Below, piece after piece: positions 36,279 through 46,833 of a stretch of 64,000 nucleotides of DNA; the first letter of the stretch is position 1; each line of letters starts with the position of its first letter. Source of the stretch: Aquimarina mycalae (GTDB lineage: Bacteria > Bacteroidota > Bacteroidia > Flavobacteriales > Flavobacteriaceae). The stretch covers positions 434,001 to 498,000 of the forward strand of contig NZ_JARYGY010000003.1 in the NCBI RefSeq assembly GCF_029906345.1. Direction: 5' to 3'. The position numbers and the translations under genes were made by a program. The notes under the pieces were generated by a model, which was not told the origin of the DNA, did not search any database, and saw nothing but the letters and a program-made list of their open reading frames with translations.

Positions 36279-37973
36279 ATGAAAAAAAACATTTTTATTC
36301 TATTATTATTTGCGTTCACATTGATTAATTGCAGTAATGATGAACAAATAGGATCCTCGGATTCATCCAATCCCACTAATTCAGCCGAAAGTATAGAGGT
36401 ATTTCTTGGACAGACTCATATCCTTCAACCCGAAGACCCTTTATTTGGTTTGGTGAGTGAAAGGGATGCTTTAATTAAAGTACAAGTAATATCAGAAAAT
36501 GGTGGTCAAGCGCCAATAGTAAATGCTATTTTATCATTAAACGGCACCACACAAACCTTACAATTAGAAGGTCCTTCAGAACTACCTACATCCTTTGAAA
36601 TAAACCCTGGTAAAGTACAACATACTTTTGACGATAGCTTTACTGCAACCATTACTAAAGATTGGATCAAACCAGGGCTTTCAATTCGAATAGAAGCTGG
36701 AGATGAAAATAAACAAATTGATAATTTAAAAATTGGAGCGCCAAACAAAATCATTATGACAATGTTTGATACGCACTTTTTTCAATATTCAGTTGGAGAT
36801 TATCCAACAGGTTGGAAAGAAGAACTAGAAGCCAAATGGCCATCTTCAGGAATTGAACTTATCAGAGTACCTAATGTTGTATTTTCTGAGTTAACAGTTC
36901 CACCCAGAGGAGGTAATATCATAGCTGCTCGAGTTTCTTCAAAAGAAGAATACAAAGATATTACAGGTTATAATTTTGATGGAGAACAAGCCACAGCCTC
37001 ACAATGGAACAGGGCTCTAAAAGAAGCAGCAGGAAAAAAAGGTAGATACTCTTTGTTTTACACTAACATTTATGGTGTTTTTTCTGGAGGACAAGCAGGC
37101 GGATTTGCTGGAGTAGGAAATGGCAAAAAAATAGGGTTACTACATCATGAACTTGGCCATGCTTTTTCATTACCACATTGGGGTAACAATAATGAATATC
37201 CTTATAAAGGAGACATGCACGGAATAGAGGCTCCAGACATTCATAATAAAACACATGCAGGTCCCACTTGGGCTTATGATCCAGTTAAGAAGTACCTTAT
37301 TCCACCAACTATACAGGAAAATACAATAGGATGGAAAGGCGAAGTCGGACAATACAAAATAGATCCAATGCAAGGTGGCGGAACAGGATCTCAAGAACAA
37401 CAATATCTACTAAATCATTTTTCTGATTACTCTGTAAACAAAATGAGAAATTATCTTCAAAATCATATTGTTATCTGGAACGAACAATCAGGAAACTACG
37501 CCAGTTGGGACTCTAATACTGGGGGTTATAACAATATTTTGGATAATAATGGAGTGAATTTTGCTAAAGAAAGAAATGTTGAAGTTCTAAGTGTTATGGC
37601 TGGTGTGAGCTCTTTAACTCCACAAGCTAATATTATATATCCACCAATTGGTCCATACCAGAGTGGTCTTATAGATCTTTTTAATCCTGAAATTGAAGAA
37701 GATAGATTAAAAGCGGATGAAATATATTGTCCAAATGGTGGTTGTGATGTAAGCCTAAGAATAGTCCAAGGTGGAATAACCAAATTGTATATGTTACCAT
37801 TAGAGATGGATACTTCTGTAGAACCGTCGAATGCAAGAAGCTACAAAACAAAAGCTCTTAACCTAAGAGCTAGTGAAGGTACTGTTACTAAAATAGAGTT
37901 ATTATCGACGCCTGATGTTGAAAAAAACGGCTTACCTGATAGTCCAATAGTACTATACACTTGGAACAACTAA
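36279..37973 (+). CDS. M66/StcE-like metalloprotease lipoprotein
   Basis: The start at 36279 gives MKKNIFILLLFAFTLINC, a lipoprotein signal. The frame is open from 36195, but that would start at the transcription start site. The 564-residue product has a beta-rich N-terminal part (LGQTHILQPEDPLFGLVSERDALIKV) like the domain that opens peptidase M66 proteins. Its zinc site is HHELGHAFSLPHWG (HExxH plus a third His) near residue 290. M66 enzymes such as StcE and TagA cut mucin-type glycoproteins. The family match is by pattern. Its upstream direct repeats tie it to the 53-59 kb locus. Confidence 0.72.
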   Translation: MKKNIFILLLFAFTLINCSNDEQIGSSDSSNPTNSAESIEVFLGQTHILQPEDPLFGLVSERDALIKVQVISENGGQAPIVNAILSLNGTTQTLQLEGPSELPTSFEINPGKVQHTFDDSFTATITKDWIKPGLSIRIEAGDENKQIDNLKIGAPNKIIMTMFDTHFFQYSVGDYPTGWKEELEAKWPSSGIELIRVPNVVFSELTVPPRGGNIIAARVSSKEEYKDITGYNFDGEQATASQWNRALKEAAGKKGRYSLFYTNIYGVFSGGQAGGFAGVGNGKKIGLLHHELGHAFSLPHWGNNNEYPYKGDMHGIEAPDIHNKTHAGPTWAYDPVKKYLIPPTIQENTIGWKGEVGQYKIDPMQGGGTGSQEQQYLLNHFSDYSVNKMRNYLQNHIVIWNEQSGNYASWDSNTGGYNNILDNNGVNFAKERNVEVLSVMAGVSSLTPQANIIYPPIGPYQSGLIDLFNPEIEEDRLKADEIYCPNGGCDVSLRIVQGGITKLYMLPLEMDTSVEPSNARSYKTKALNLRASEGTVTKIELLSTPDVEKNGLPDSPIVLYTWNN

Positions 37974-38070
37974 TACAATATAATACTACCTCTATGATTT
38001 TTGATTTCTTCTATTTAACAGCTTCAAGGCAATAAATAGTTATTAAACAGAATTTAAATCAAACCATGTT

Positions 38071-40092
38071 ATGAAAATTTATCTAATCTTGTCATTTTTG
38101 TTATTTTCTATTTTTATTAATAGTCAAACCATCACAGGTGAACTGCAAAAATGGCATCGGATCACACTCACATTCAACGGTCCTACAGTAGATGAAAACG
38201 ATGCTACAAACCCGTTCAGAAACTACAGAATGAATGTCACTTTTACTGGTCCTTCAAATCAGGTTTATGAAATCCCAGGTTTTTTTGCCGCTGACGGAAA
38301 TTCCGCTAATACATCTGCTACTACAGGCAATAAATGGCGCGTACATTTTGCTCCAGATGAAGCAGGCCAATGGTCATATACGACCTCTTTCAGAACTGGT
38401 AATGATGTTGCTATAAGCACTAATACATCAGAAGGAACAGCAACCTCTTTTGATGGTACTACTGGTACAATTACAATAAACGCAACCGATAAAACAGGAA
38501 TCGATAATAGAGCCAAAGGTCGTTTAACTTATGTGAATCAACGCTATTTACAATTTGCCGAGAATAATCAATACTTCCTAAAAGCTGGAGCTGATTCTCC
38601 TGAAAACTTTCTTGCTTATGATGATTTTGATGATACCCAACCTTCTAAATCCTGGTCTCCGCATGAGATGGATTGGACCGCAGGTGATCCAGTATGGCAA
38701 AACAACAAAGGAAAAGGTATTATTGGTGCTATTAATTACCTTTCTTCAAAAGGGATGAACGTTTTTTCATTTTTAACCATGAATGTGAACGGTGATGGAG
38801 ATGATGTATGGCCATGGATCGCTTCTAATACAAGAGATAGATTTGATGTTTCAAAACTAGCACAATGGGAAATACTTTTTGATCACGCAGATGCAAAAGG
38901 AATGTTTTTACATTTTAAAACTCAAGAAACAGAAAATGATCAATTATTGAATAATGGAGATCTGGGCATAGAACGAAAATTATATTATCGAGAACTTATT
39001 GCCAGATTTGGACATCATCTTGCATTAAACTGGAATCTTGGAGAAGAAAATGTGCAATCTGAACAGCAACGTAAAGATATGGCTCAATATTTCTTTGATA
39101 CAGATCCATATAATCACCTTATTGTAATGCATACAGGTCTTGGTGGATACAATAATTATACACCTTTACTAGGCAACAATTCTAAATTAACTGGTGCGTC
39201 TTTACAAACCCAGATAAACGATGTTCATGAGGTTGTAAAAGATTGGGTAGAAAATTCTGAAAACGCAGGAAAACCATGGTGTGTTGCTAGTGATGAAATT
39301 GGCCAATCTTCTATTGGCGTAGCGGCAGACAGTGATTATAATGGAGACACAGGAAGTCAAAATGACAATCGCATTGCAGTAAGAGGAAAAACACTTTATG
39401 GAACTTTATTAGCAGGTGGTCATGGCGTAGAATATTATTTCGGTTATCAAACTGGTGAAACCGATCTGTCTTGCGAAGATTTTAGAAGTCGTGCACATAA
39501 ATGGGAAGATGCAAAAATCGCCATTGATTTTTTTCAGACATATCTCCCTTTTACAGAAATGAATAGTAGTGATAATTTGGTCTCGAACACTGATGCATAT
39601 TGCTTTAGTAAAAAAGACGAAACATATCTAGTATACTTACCAGCAAATGAAACTACTTCAATAAATCTAGGTACTAACGGAGATATATATGAAGTACAGT
39701 GGTTTAACCCTAGAAATGGTGGAAATTTACAAAACGGAAGTATTACCTCTATTACAGCTAGTGGTTCAACTACTATTGGGAATCCTCCTACCGAATCTGA
39801 CAAAGACTGGTTAGTTTTAATACGAAACAACACGATCCTTTCTAATCCAGAATTTATATCTGATGGTTTTACAATGTATCCAAATCCAACAAACTCCTCG
39901 TTTACTATCGATGGATTAACCCAAGAGATGTATCATCTAAAAGTGATTAATGCTGCTGGACAGGTAATTTTTAAAACAACCGTATCCAATACTAGAAATA
40001 AGGTATTAACTAATAATCTGAGCAAAGGAATTTATTTTATCAAAATATCTGATGATCAGAATGAAATCTCTAAAAAATTAATTATTAACTAA
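38071..40092 (+). CDS. Secreted DUF5060/TIM-barrel protein with T9SS sorting domain
   Basis: The 673-residue protein has a signal peptide (FLLFSIFINSQ). A DUF5060-like beta domain (about 20-120, LQKWHRITLTFNGP and KWRVHFAPDEAGQWSYTTSF) precedes a TIM-barrel-like glycoside hydrolase region (about 155-510: YFLKAGADSPENFLAYDDF, LALNWNLGEENV with candidate Glu, WCVASDEIGQ). A small beta domain (YLVYLPANETTSINLG), resembling the 'putative collagen-binding' module, and a type A T9SS domain (FTMYPNPTNSSFTIDGL) complete it. It is probably a cell-surface glycan-active enzyme. The exact GH family is not clear. Confidence 0.82.
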   Translation: MKIYLILSFLLFSIFINSQTITGELQKWHRITLTFNGPTVDENDATNPFRNYRMNVTFTGPSNQVYEIPGFFAADGNSANTSATTGNKWRVHFAPDEAGQWSYTTSFRTGNDVAISTNTSEGTATSFDGTTGTITINATDKTGIDNRAKGRLTYVNQRYLQFAENNQYFLKAGADSPENFLAYDDFDDTQPSKSWSPHEMDWTAGDPVWQNNKGKGIIGAINYLSSKGMNVFSFLTMNVNGDGDDVWPWIASNTRDRFDVSKLAQWEILFDHADAKGMFLHFKTQETENDQLLNNGDLGIERKLYYRELIARFGHHLALNWNLGEENVQSEQQRKDMAQYFFDTDPYNHLIVMHTGLGGYNNYTPLLGNNSKLTGASLQTQINDVHEVVKDWVENSENAGKPWCVASDEIGQSSIGVAADSDYNGDTGSQNDNRIAVRGKTLYGTLLAGGHGVEYYFGYQTGETDLSCEDFRSRAHKWEDAKIAIDFFQTYLPFTEMNSSDNLVSNTDAYCFSKKDETYLVYLPANETTSINLGTNGDIYEVQWFNPRNGGNLQNGSITSITASGSTTIGNPPTESDKDWLVLIRNNTILSNPEFISDGFTMYPNPTNSSFTIDGLTQEMYHLKVINAAGQVIFKTTVSNTRNKVLTNNLSKGIYFIKISDDQNEISKKLIIN

Positions 40093-40149
40093 TTCAAATT
40101 TACTTTAAAACACACATATTATTTTACTCCAAAAAAAAGATCAAACCTA

Positions 40150-41817
40150 ATGAAAAAGACTATTATTTTATTGCTATTAAGCATCGTCATACAATTTAAG
40201 AGCACTGCTCAGACTGAAATTAATCATACCTACACTAAAACTGAAGGTCCAGACAAAAACCCTTTAAAAGGTTGGAATTCTGGATGGTGGGATAGTTATG
40301 ATATAGCATCTGTGGGTTTTCAATATTTAAAATGGAAAGATTTTGAGCCTACCAATGGAAATTTCAATTTTGATGCTGTAGAAGATGTTATAAATCGACC
40401 AGGATCAACTGGAAGACATGTTATCTTAAGACTATATGCAGACTGGTTTGGTGCAAATCAAACTTCTGATGCTGGACCTTCATGGCTTTACAATGATTTA
40501 GGAGTAGCCAGATTACAGTCTGGTGGTAAATATATTACCGATTATAATAATACAAATTATATAAGTCAAGCTATAGAAGCTATAGAAGCATTGGCTGATC
40601 GTTATAATGATGACCCTAGAATATATGCTATTCAATTAGGTGTGTTAGGATATTGGGGAGAGTGGCATACCTTTAGTTATGACGACCCTAATTTTGATAT
40701 TTCTGAGACTGCCAGAACACAGATAATTAGTGCCTATAAAAGTAATTTTTCTAACAAACAATTGATGGGTCGCTACCCATGGAGAGATCCTTTATCTTCT
40801 ACTGGCGGTATAGGTTTCCACAATGATTTTTTTGTTCCAAACAATGGACATAGTGATGAGTTTGATGATGCAATAGATCAAGGAAATAAATGGCGTCAAG
40901 GGCCTGTAGGAGGCGAAGTTCCTCCAATCGATAATAGTGAAGAATTTATGACTGCATTATATGAAACTCCTAAAGGAATGAGTATGATTGAGACAGGGCA
41001 TTATTCTACCATGAAAGTTGGTAGTGATGAGAGACCTTGTGCAAACAACTCAAATAGTCAAAGATGTCAGGGTTTTATGGCGATGCATCGTAAAATGGGA
41101 TATAACTTTCAAATCGAATCCGCTTTGTTTGCAGAACGTTTAGCAAATTCTGATAACCTATCTGTAACGATAACCATTTCTAATATTGGTGTAGCGCCTC
41201 TATACTATGATTGGGATGTTCAGTTTGCCTTAGTTGATCAAAATAACCTGCCAGTACAAGTGTTTGATAAAACATACGATTTGACAACTATAGTAGATAA
41301 TTCATCTAAAACGATCACGCTATCAAGTGCATTAAATGTATCTGTAGGTGATTATCGATTAGCAATACGGTTAATTCAACCAGATGCTGATACACCCAAA
41401 AATGCACCTTGGAAATTAGATGCTAGAAATACCTATATTCTTTTTTCTAATGAAATGACTGTCATTGACGGGCAGTGGAATGCCAATAATGCTTTAGTTG
41501 GTGGATGGTCTATTTTAGGAGATGTTACGGTTCAAGATGCTACCTTGGGAGTAACTACTTTTGATCCACTAGAAAACGCTATAAACATTTATCCTAATCC
41601 GTCTAATAAGCATTTAACTATACTGGATAAGAATAATATAGGATTAAATGAAGTACAATTTATTGATATGACAGGACGAATAATTCAAAAAACTTATATA
41701 GAGAGTTTAACTAATAATACAAAGACAATAGATATTTCGCATCTGTCGGCTGGTGTATATAATTTAATTCTTAATGCTGACGCTGGTAAAGTCCAAAAAC
41801 GATTTGTAAAACAGTAA
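40150..41817 (+). CDS. Secreted DUF4832-type protein with T9SS sorting domain
   Basis: The 555-residue protein has a signal peptide (LLLLSIVIQFKSTAQ). An N-terminal barrel-like region (NPLKGWNSGWWDSY, YLKWKDFEPTNGNFNFDAVE, IYAIQLGVLGYWGEWHTF) has the GH-like pattern seen in DUF4874/DUF4832 proteins. A beta domain (VTITISNIGVAPLYYDWDVQF) and the T9SS type A end (INIYPNPSNKHLTILD) follow. W-G-E-W-H in the barrel is a plausible catalytic segment, but activity is untested. It lies 57 bp after the previous T9SS gene and probably in the same operon. Confidence 0.82.
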   Translation: MKKTIILLLLSIVIQFKSTAQTEINHTYTKTEGPDKNPLKGWNSGWWDSYDIASVGFQYLKWKDFEPTNGNFNFDAVEDVINRPGSTGRHVILRLYADWFGANQTSDAGPSWLYNDLGVARLQSGGKYITDYNNTNYISQAIEAIEALADRYNDDPRIYAIQLGVLGYWGEWHTFSYDDPNFDISETARTQIISAYKSNFSNKQLMGRYPWRDPLSSTGGIGFHNDFFVPNNGHSDEFDDAIDQGNKWRQGPVGGEVPPIDNSEEFMTALYETPKGMSMIETGHYSTMKVGSDERPCANNSNSQRCQGFMAMHRKMGYNFQIESALFAERLANSDNLSVTITISNIGVAPLYYDWDVQFALVDQNNLPVQVFDKTYDLTTIVDNSSKTITLSSALNVSVGDYRLAIRLIQPDADTPKNAPWKLDARNTYILFSNEMTVIDGQWNANNALVGGWSILGDVTVQDATLGVTTFDPLENAINIYPNPSNKHLTILDKNNIGLNEVQFIDMTGRIIQKTYIESLTNNTKTIDISHLSAGVYNLILNADAGKVQKRFVKQ

Positions 41818-41958
41818 AATATTATAAATCAAGGATTTTTTGCTATCTATAAAGAAGCACTTTATACAATTAAAACTACCGTTTATACATAGGGTAACGT
41901 TTCTGCTTTTAATTGTACATACATTAGTTCTTCATTAAGAATAACAAAAAAAGACCCT

Positions 41959-42750
41959 ATGAAATTAATTAAAAAAAATGCGCACTTAAATGTTTATATA
42001 TTATTGTTATCTATAACACTAATACAAATTAGTTGTGACTCAGATAATGATGATAGTATAGTTATACCTGATAGTAATCTTATTACTATTAGCCAATCCG
42101 AAATCAACTTTGGTGAAGTTGTTCAAAATACTTCTGGAAAAAATCAGAATGAAATAAGTGAAGTTACACTTACGTTGACTAATAATTCAGATGAAATTCT
42201 AAATAGCTTGGGAGCTTCTATTGAATTTCCAGGAAGCGTAAGTGTTAACCTTTCTTTTTCGCCATTAGATCCAGGAGAATCTATTGATGTTCCTTTTACA
42301 TTTGCTCCTGGAAATCTTGAACCTGGAATATATACAGGTACAGCTACACTTACTCCATCCATTGGAGAACCATTAGAAGTAAAATTGGAAGCTACAGTTA
42401 TTGCCGCTTCTGATAATGCTGGCAAAATTAGTTTAAGTTCGAACGTAGTAGATTTTGGTGAGGTTACCCAAAGTACTTCTGGAAAAAATCAAAACGAAGT
42501 AAGTGAAGTTACGCTTACCTTAACAAACAACTCAAATGAAATTTTGCAAGGTTTAGCATCTTCTATTGAATTTCCTGGAAGTGTAAGCGTTAAACTTTCT
42601 TTTTCTCCTTTAGCACCAGGCGAATCTATAGATGTTCCTTTTACATTTGCTCCTGGAAATCTTCAACCAGGAATATATACGGGTAAAGCTACTCTTACCC
42701 CTTCTATAGGAGAACCCTTAGCAGTTGAATTAAAAGCAACTGTTATCTGA
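41959..42750 (+). CDS. Lipoprotein with two nearly identical Ig-like repeats
   Basis: The 263-residue protein has a lipoprotein signal (YILLLSITLIQISC). Two repeats of about 112 residues follow (roughly 40-148 and 155-263). Each has NFGEV or DFGEV, TSGKNQNE[IV]SEVTLTLTNN, IEFPGSVSV and PGESIDVPFTFAPGNL and ends in a TPSIGEPL strand. The modules look like choice-of-anchor or DUF1573-type beta-sandwiches. It is probably surface exposed and a partner of the nearby secreted enzymes. A terminator follows at 42778. Confidence 0.75.
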   Translation: MKLIKKNAHLNVYILLLSITLIQISCDSDNDDSIVIPDSNLITISQSEINFGEVVQNTSGKNQNEISEVTLTLTNNSDEILNSLGASIEFPGSVSVNLSFSPLDPGESIDVPFTFAPGNLEPGIYTGTATLTPSIGEPLEVKLEATVIAASDNAGKISLSSNVVDFGEVTQSTSGKNQNEVSEVTLTLTNNSNEILQGLASSIEFPGSVSVKLSFSPLAPGESIDVPFTFAPGNLQPGIYTGKATLTPSIGEPLAVELKATVI

Positions 42751-42777
42751 GTTTTCAATAATTCAATTGTCAATGTT

Positions 42778-42812
42778 AAGCACGTTAGAAAATATTTTCT
42801 AGCGTGCTTTTT
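42778..42812 (+). terminator. Intrinsic terminator after the repeat lipoprotein gene
   Basis: AAGCACGTTAGAAAATATTTTCTAGCGTGCTTTTT is a long near-perfect dyad with a T-run. Confidence 0.85.
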
Positions 42813-42859
42813 CATGAATTTTATATTCAGGAGATATTATAATTCAATGATTATCACAT

Positions 42860-42867
42860 TAATTTTG
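42860..42867 (+). promoter_or_regulatory. -7 box of the DUF3179 gene
   Basis: TAATTTTG matches TAnnTTTG and lies 45 bp before the TTG start and 60 bp before the alternative ATG. Confidence 0.55.
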
Positions 42868-42911
42868 TCGGGATTACTTCTATATAGCGACTGACTAAAA
42901 AAATAAAATCC

Positions 42912-44261
42912 TTGCACAAATTCTTGATGTACATATTGATGTTATTTACTATTGGTTCTTTGCAGGGACAAAAACAGTACTATGAGTACTTTTTGGATTT
43001 CTTTCGCACTGCAAATCCAGAAGTGCATAAAAATGCTCTAACTCATATTAAAACGAATTGGTCAGAAAGCTCTGAGGTTTTAGCCATCGAAACTTTATAC
43101 TTCCTCCAAAACGCAAACAATTCGCTGAAAATTCTAAACTTACTTCAGAAAAAAACAAAAAAATACTATCATCTTGATTTTAATGCATGGTATGAATATA
43201 TATGGAACAAAAATTATACATATACTGATGATTATTATACATTTAAAGCGCTTTTACATCAATCTATAGATCAGCGATTTAATAAATACTTTCTCAATCG
43301 TCAAAACCAATCTGATATTAGGCTTGATGAAGTACGTTGGGGCGGCGTACTTCAGGATGGAATACCACCCTTACGAAACCCTAAGATGATCCAGGCTTCT
43401 TCAGCACAATATTTAAAAGATTCGGATATTGTTTTCGGAATTGCTATTAATGGAGATATCAGAGCTTACCCGAAACGAATTTTAGCTTGGCATGAGATGT
43501 TTACTGATATTGTAGGAGATATTCCCGTTGCAGGAGTATATTGTACACTTTGTGGTACAGTAATCCTTTATAAAACACAAAAAGATGGTGTTCAATATAA
43601 ACTTGGAACAAGCGGTTTTTTATATAGATCCAATAAACTGATGTATGACCAGAAAACACAATCTTTATGGAATACACTTTGGGGAAAACCTGTAATTGGC
43701 CCATTAGTTGGAAAAGGAATTGAACTAGAGTATCTAAGCGTTGTTACGACTACCTGGGGTAATTGGAAAAAACTGCATCCAGAAACTACTGTATTATCAT
43801 TGTTCACTGGTCATAATAGAGATTATGGCGAAGGAGTCGCTTATAAAGATTATTTTGCAACGGATAAATTAATGTTTTCTGTCCCCAAAAAGGATACTAA
43901 ATTAAAAAACAAACAGGAAATATTAGCTATTAGATTGCCTTCAGAAACTGATGAAAACATTGCAATTTCTTCTAAATTCCTTAATAAGAATAACATTTAT
44001 AGAAATCAAATTAACACTAGAAACTTTACTGTGTTTACGGATAAAAGTGGAGCTCATAGAGTATATTTTACTTTAGAAATAGAATTTTCATCTTACAATA
44101 AAGAATCTGAAGCAATCGATGCTAAAGGAAATACCTGGGTTTTATATGAAGACGAATTAAAAAACAATATCACTGGTAAGGTTTTAAAACGTTTGCCGAC
44201 CCATAATGCTTTTTGGTTTGGATATAAAGCAGCCTTTCCTGAGGTAAAACTTATTAAATAA
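42912..44261 (+). CDS. DUF3179-type exported protein
   Basis: The 449-residue protein starts at TTG 42912 (MHKFLMYILMLFTIGSLQGQ) or at ATG 42927. The TTG form is favoured because it adds the basic residues a signal peptide needs. The second half has DUF3179 features: IDGDIRAYPKRILAWHE-like segments (GDIRAYPKRILAWHEMFTD), VAGVYCTLCGTVILY with a conserved Cys pair, LYDQKTQSLW-like (LMYDQKTQSLWNTLWG) and HPETTVLSL. The biochemical function of the family is unknown. A roughly 120-residue N-terminal helical part precedes it. It is bracketed by terminators and so transcribed alone. Confidence 0.82.
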   Translation: MHKFLMYILMLFTIGSLQGQKQYYEYFLDFFRTANPEVHKNALTHIKTNWSESSEVLAIETLYFLQNANNSLKILNLLQKKTKKYYHLDFNAWYEYIWNKNYTYTDDYYTFKALLHQSIDQRFNKYFLNRQNQSDIRLDEVRWGGVLQDGIPPLRNPKMIQASSAQYLKDSDIVFGIAINGDIRAYPKRILAWHEMFTDIVGDIPVAGVYCTLCGTVILYKTQKDGVQYKLGTSGFLYRSNKLMYDQKTQSLWNTLWGKPVIGPLVGKGIELEYLSVVTTTWGNWKKLHPETTVLSLFTGHNRDYGEGVAYKDYFATDKLMFSVPKKDTKLKNKQEILAIRLPSETDENIAISSKFLNKNNIYRNQINTRNFTVFTDKSGAHRVYFTLEIEFSSYNKESEAIDAKGNTWVLYEDELKNNITGKVLKRLPTHNAFWFGYKAAFPEVKLIK

Positions 44262-44269
44262 CTATAAAT

Positions 44270-44301
44270 AAGAAGACCCTAATAAAATAGGGTCTTCTTT
44301 G
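44270..44301. terminator. Bidirectional intrinsic terminator
   Basis: AAGAAGACCCT-aataaaat-AGGGTCTTCTTT lies between convergent DUF3179 and metE genes. Confidence 0.88.
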
Positions 44302-44339
44302 GTTTAAGTATACATATACCTAAGTTGGTTAAAAAATAA

Positions 44340-46658
44340 TTAAACTATTTCTAGAACTTCTTGTCTTAATTGTTTAGCAGCTGTAACCATGATTTCAAGA
44401 GCTTTTTTAGTTTCTTCCCATCCACGAGTTTTTAGTCCACAATCTGGATTAATCCATAACTGATCTTCAGAAATAAACTGTTGAGCTTTAGCAATTAATG
44501 AAACCATTTCTTCTATAGAAGGAATTCTAGGAGCATGAATATCATACACTCCAGGCCCTATTTGATTAGGATATTTAAAATCTGAAAAAGCATCTAATAA
44601 CTCCATTTGTGATCTGGAGCATTCAATCGTTATTACATCAGCATCCATATCAGCAATGTGACCAATGATATCGTTAAATTCAGAATAACACATATGTGTA
44701 TGTATCTGTGTTTGATTAGCTACTACACTCGAAGATATTCTAAAGGATGCTATCGCCCATTCTAAATAACTGTTCCAATCTCGATGTTTTAATGGTAATC
44801 CTTCTCTTAATGCTGGTTCATCGATCTGTATAATTTTAATCCCATGATCTTCTAAGTCTTTTACCTCATCTCTAATTGCGAGTGCAATTTCTTTACAAGT
44901 AATAGCTCTAGGCTGATCATCTCTTACAAAAGACCATTGCAACATGGTTACTGGACCAGTAAGCATTCCTTTTACTAGTTTAGGAGTTAACGATTGTGCA
45001 TATAATGTCCAATCGACTGTCATAGAATTAGGTCTATGAATGCTACCATAAATAATGGGTGGTTTCACACAACGAGACCCGTAACTCTGAACCCATCCAA
45101 ACTTGGTAAAAGCAAAACCATCTAATCGTTCTCCAAAGTATTCACCCATATCATTACGCTCGAATTCTCCATGTACCAGTACATCTAGTTCTATTTCTTC
45201 TTGCCATTGGATTGTTTGTTTAATTTCCTGTTTTAAAAATTGATCATATTCTTCTTTTGAAATGTCTCCTTTTTTATACTTATACCTCCAACTTCTAACT
45301 GCTTTTGTTTGAGGAAAAGATCCGATAGTTGTAGTCGGAAAAAGTGGTAATCCCAAATCTTCACGTTGTACTTCTTTACGAAGCTTAAATGAATTATCTC
45401 TAACCATATCTTTTTCTGAAATTGTGGTTACCCTCTTTTTTACTTCTGGATTGTGAATAAGATTAGAGTTACTCCTATTAAAATGTGATGTTATATTTTT
45501 GTCGAGCTTGTCTAATATTTCATCTTCTTTATTGAAATCCACAAGTCGTTTTAACACAACTACTTCATCTAGTTTTTGTTTTGCAAATGATAACCAATCA
45601 ATAAGTTCTAATGGCAAATTCTCATTTTGATTTTCGAGTTCTAAGTCACAAGGAGCATGAAGAAGTGAGCAGGAAGGTGCTATCAAAATAGTATTCTCTT
45701 TTCTTTTTGCTATTGCTTTATAAATATATTCTAAAGATTTTTGAAAATTATTTTTCCATACGTTTCTACCATCTACTACTCCTAATGAAAGTTGCATGCG
45801 TACAGGAATACTGTCAAGCACTTTATCTAATTGTTCTGGACATCTTACCAAGTCTATATGGATTGCATCAATCAGCAATTCTTCTGATATCAATTCTAAA
45901 TTATCCTCAATCCCTTCAAAATAAGTGGTTACCAATATTTTTAAATCAGGAAAGGTGCTTTTTAATTTCAGATAAGTTTCCTTGTATGCTTCTTTTTCTT
46001 TCGTTGTTATATCTAATCCCAAAAATGGTTCATCTAACTGAATCCATTCAGCTCCTAACGCTACTAATTTTTTGATTATATCTACATAAACTACTAACAA
46101 TTTATCTATTAGTTCTACTCTATGAAAACCTGCTTCTTTTTCTTTTCCTAATAATAAGTATGATATCGGTCCGATTAAAACAGGTTTTGTTTGTATTCCC
46201 AATTCTTTCGCTTCATAGAACTCATCAATCACTTTAGAAGAAAATTGTTGGAATTCTTGATCTTTATAAAATTCGGGAACAATATAATGGTAATTAGTAT
46301 CAAACCATTTGGTCATTTCCATTGCAGTTATATCATGTTCATCATTTTGATACCCTCTTGCCATTGCAAAGTATAAATCCATTGGATTAAGGTTTCTAGC
46401 TAGTAAATTTTGATACCTTTTAGGAATAGCACCAACCATTAATGACATATCTAATACATGATCATAGAAAGAAAAGTCATTGGATGGTATTAAATCTATA
46501 CCTGCTTTTTGTTGCAATAGCCAATTTTCTTGTCTAATGTTTTTTCCTACCTGAAGTAGGTTTTTGTACGTAGTTTTTCCAGACCAATACTGCTCTGAAA
46601 CTTTTTTCAATTCTCTTTTGCTACCAATACGCGGGTAACCAAGGTTGTGTGTAAGCAT
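44340..46658 (-). CDS. metE: Cobalamin-independent methionine synthase
   Basis: The 772-residue cytoplasmic enzyme transfers a methyl group from 5-methyl-tetrahydropteroyl-tri-L-glutamate to homocysteine. The N-terminus MLTHNLGYPRIGSKRELKK and the C-terminal catalytic half are typical: FPTTTIGSFPQTKAVR, EYDQFLKQEIKQTIQWQE, LVHGEFERNDMGEYFGE, then HTHMCYSEFNDII with zinc ligands His and Cys, and NPDCGLKTRGW with the third Cys. The length is normal. The leader carries a cobalamin riboswitch, so synthesis should be off when B12 is available and a B12-dependent MetH can take over. MetH is not in this window. Confidence 0.97.
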   Translation of the reverse strand: MLTHNLGYPRIGSKRELKKVSEQYWSGKTTYKNLLQVGKNIRQENWLLQQKAGIDLIPSNDFSFYDHVLDMSLMVGAIPKRYQNLLARNLNPMDLYFAMARGYQNDEHDITAMEMTKWFDTNYHYIVPEFYKDQEFQQFSSKVIDEFYEAKELGIQTKPVLIGPISYLLLGKEKEAGFHRVELIDKLLVVYVDIIKKLVALGAEWIQLDEPFLGLDITTKEKEAYKETYLKLKSTFPDLKILVTTYFEGIEDNLELISEELLIDAIHIDLVRCPEQLDKVLDSIPVRMQLSLGVVDGRNVWKNNFQKSLEYIYKAIAKRKENTILIAPSCSLLHAPCDLELENQNENLPLELIDWLSFAKQKLDEVVVLKRLVDFNKEDEILDKLDKNITSHFNRSNSNLIHNPEVKKRVTTISEKDMVRDNSFKLRKEVQREDLGLPLFPTTTIGSFPQTKAVRSWRYKYKKGDISKEEYDQFLKQEIKQTIQWQEEIELDVLVHGEFERNDMGEYFGERLDGFAFTKFGWVQSYGSRCVKPPIIYGSIHRPNSMTVDWTLYAQSLTPKLVKGMLTGPVTMLQWSFVRDDQPRAITCKEIALAIRDEVKDLEDHGIKIIQIDEPALREGLPLKHRDWNSYLEWAIASFRISSSVVANQTQIHTHMCYSEFNDIIGHIADMDADVITIECSRSQMELLDAFSDFKYPNQIGPGVYDIHAPRIPSIEEMVSLIAKAQQFISEDQLWINPDCGLKTRGWEETKKALEIMVTAAKQLRQEVLEIV

Positions 46659-46833
46659 AACTTTAAACTTTTAAAAATTAATATTAACTTTTAAAGCTCT
46701 TTGGGTAAATTAGTACGCTACGAGAATGAAGAAAATTAAAATGGTGCATATGTAATTGTTCACCAAAAAGGTAATTATTTTTTTGGTGTGCATCCAACTT
46801 AACTAAAGCTTCAATTCGCGAAAGCATAGTCAA

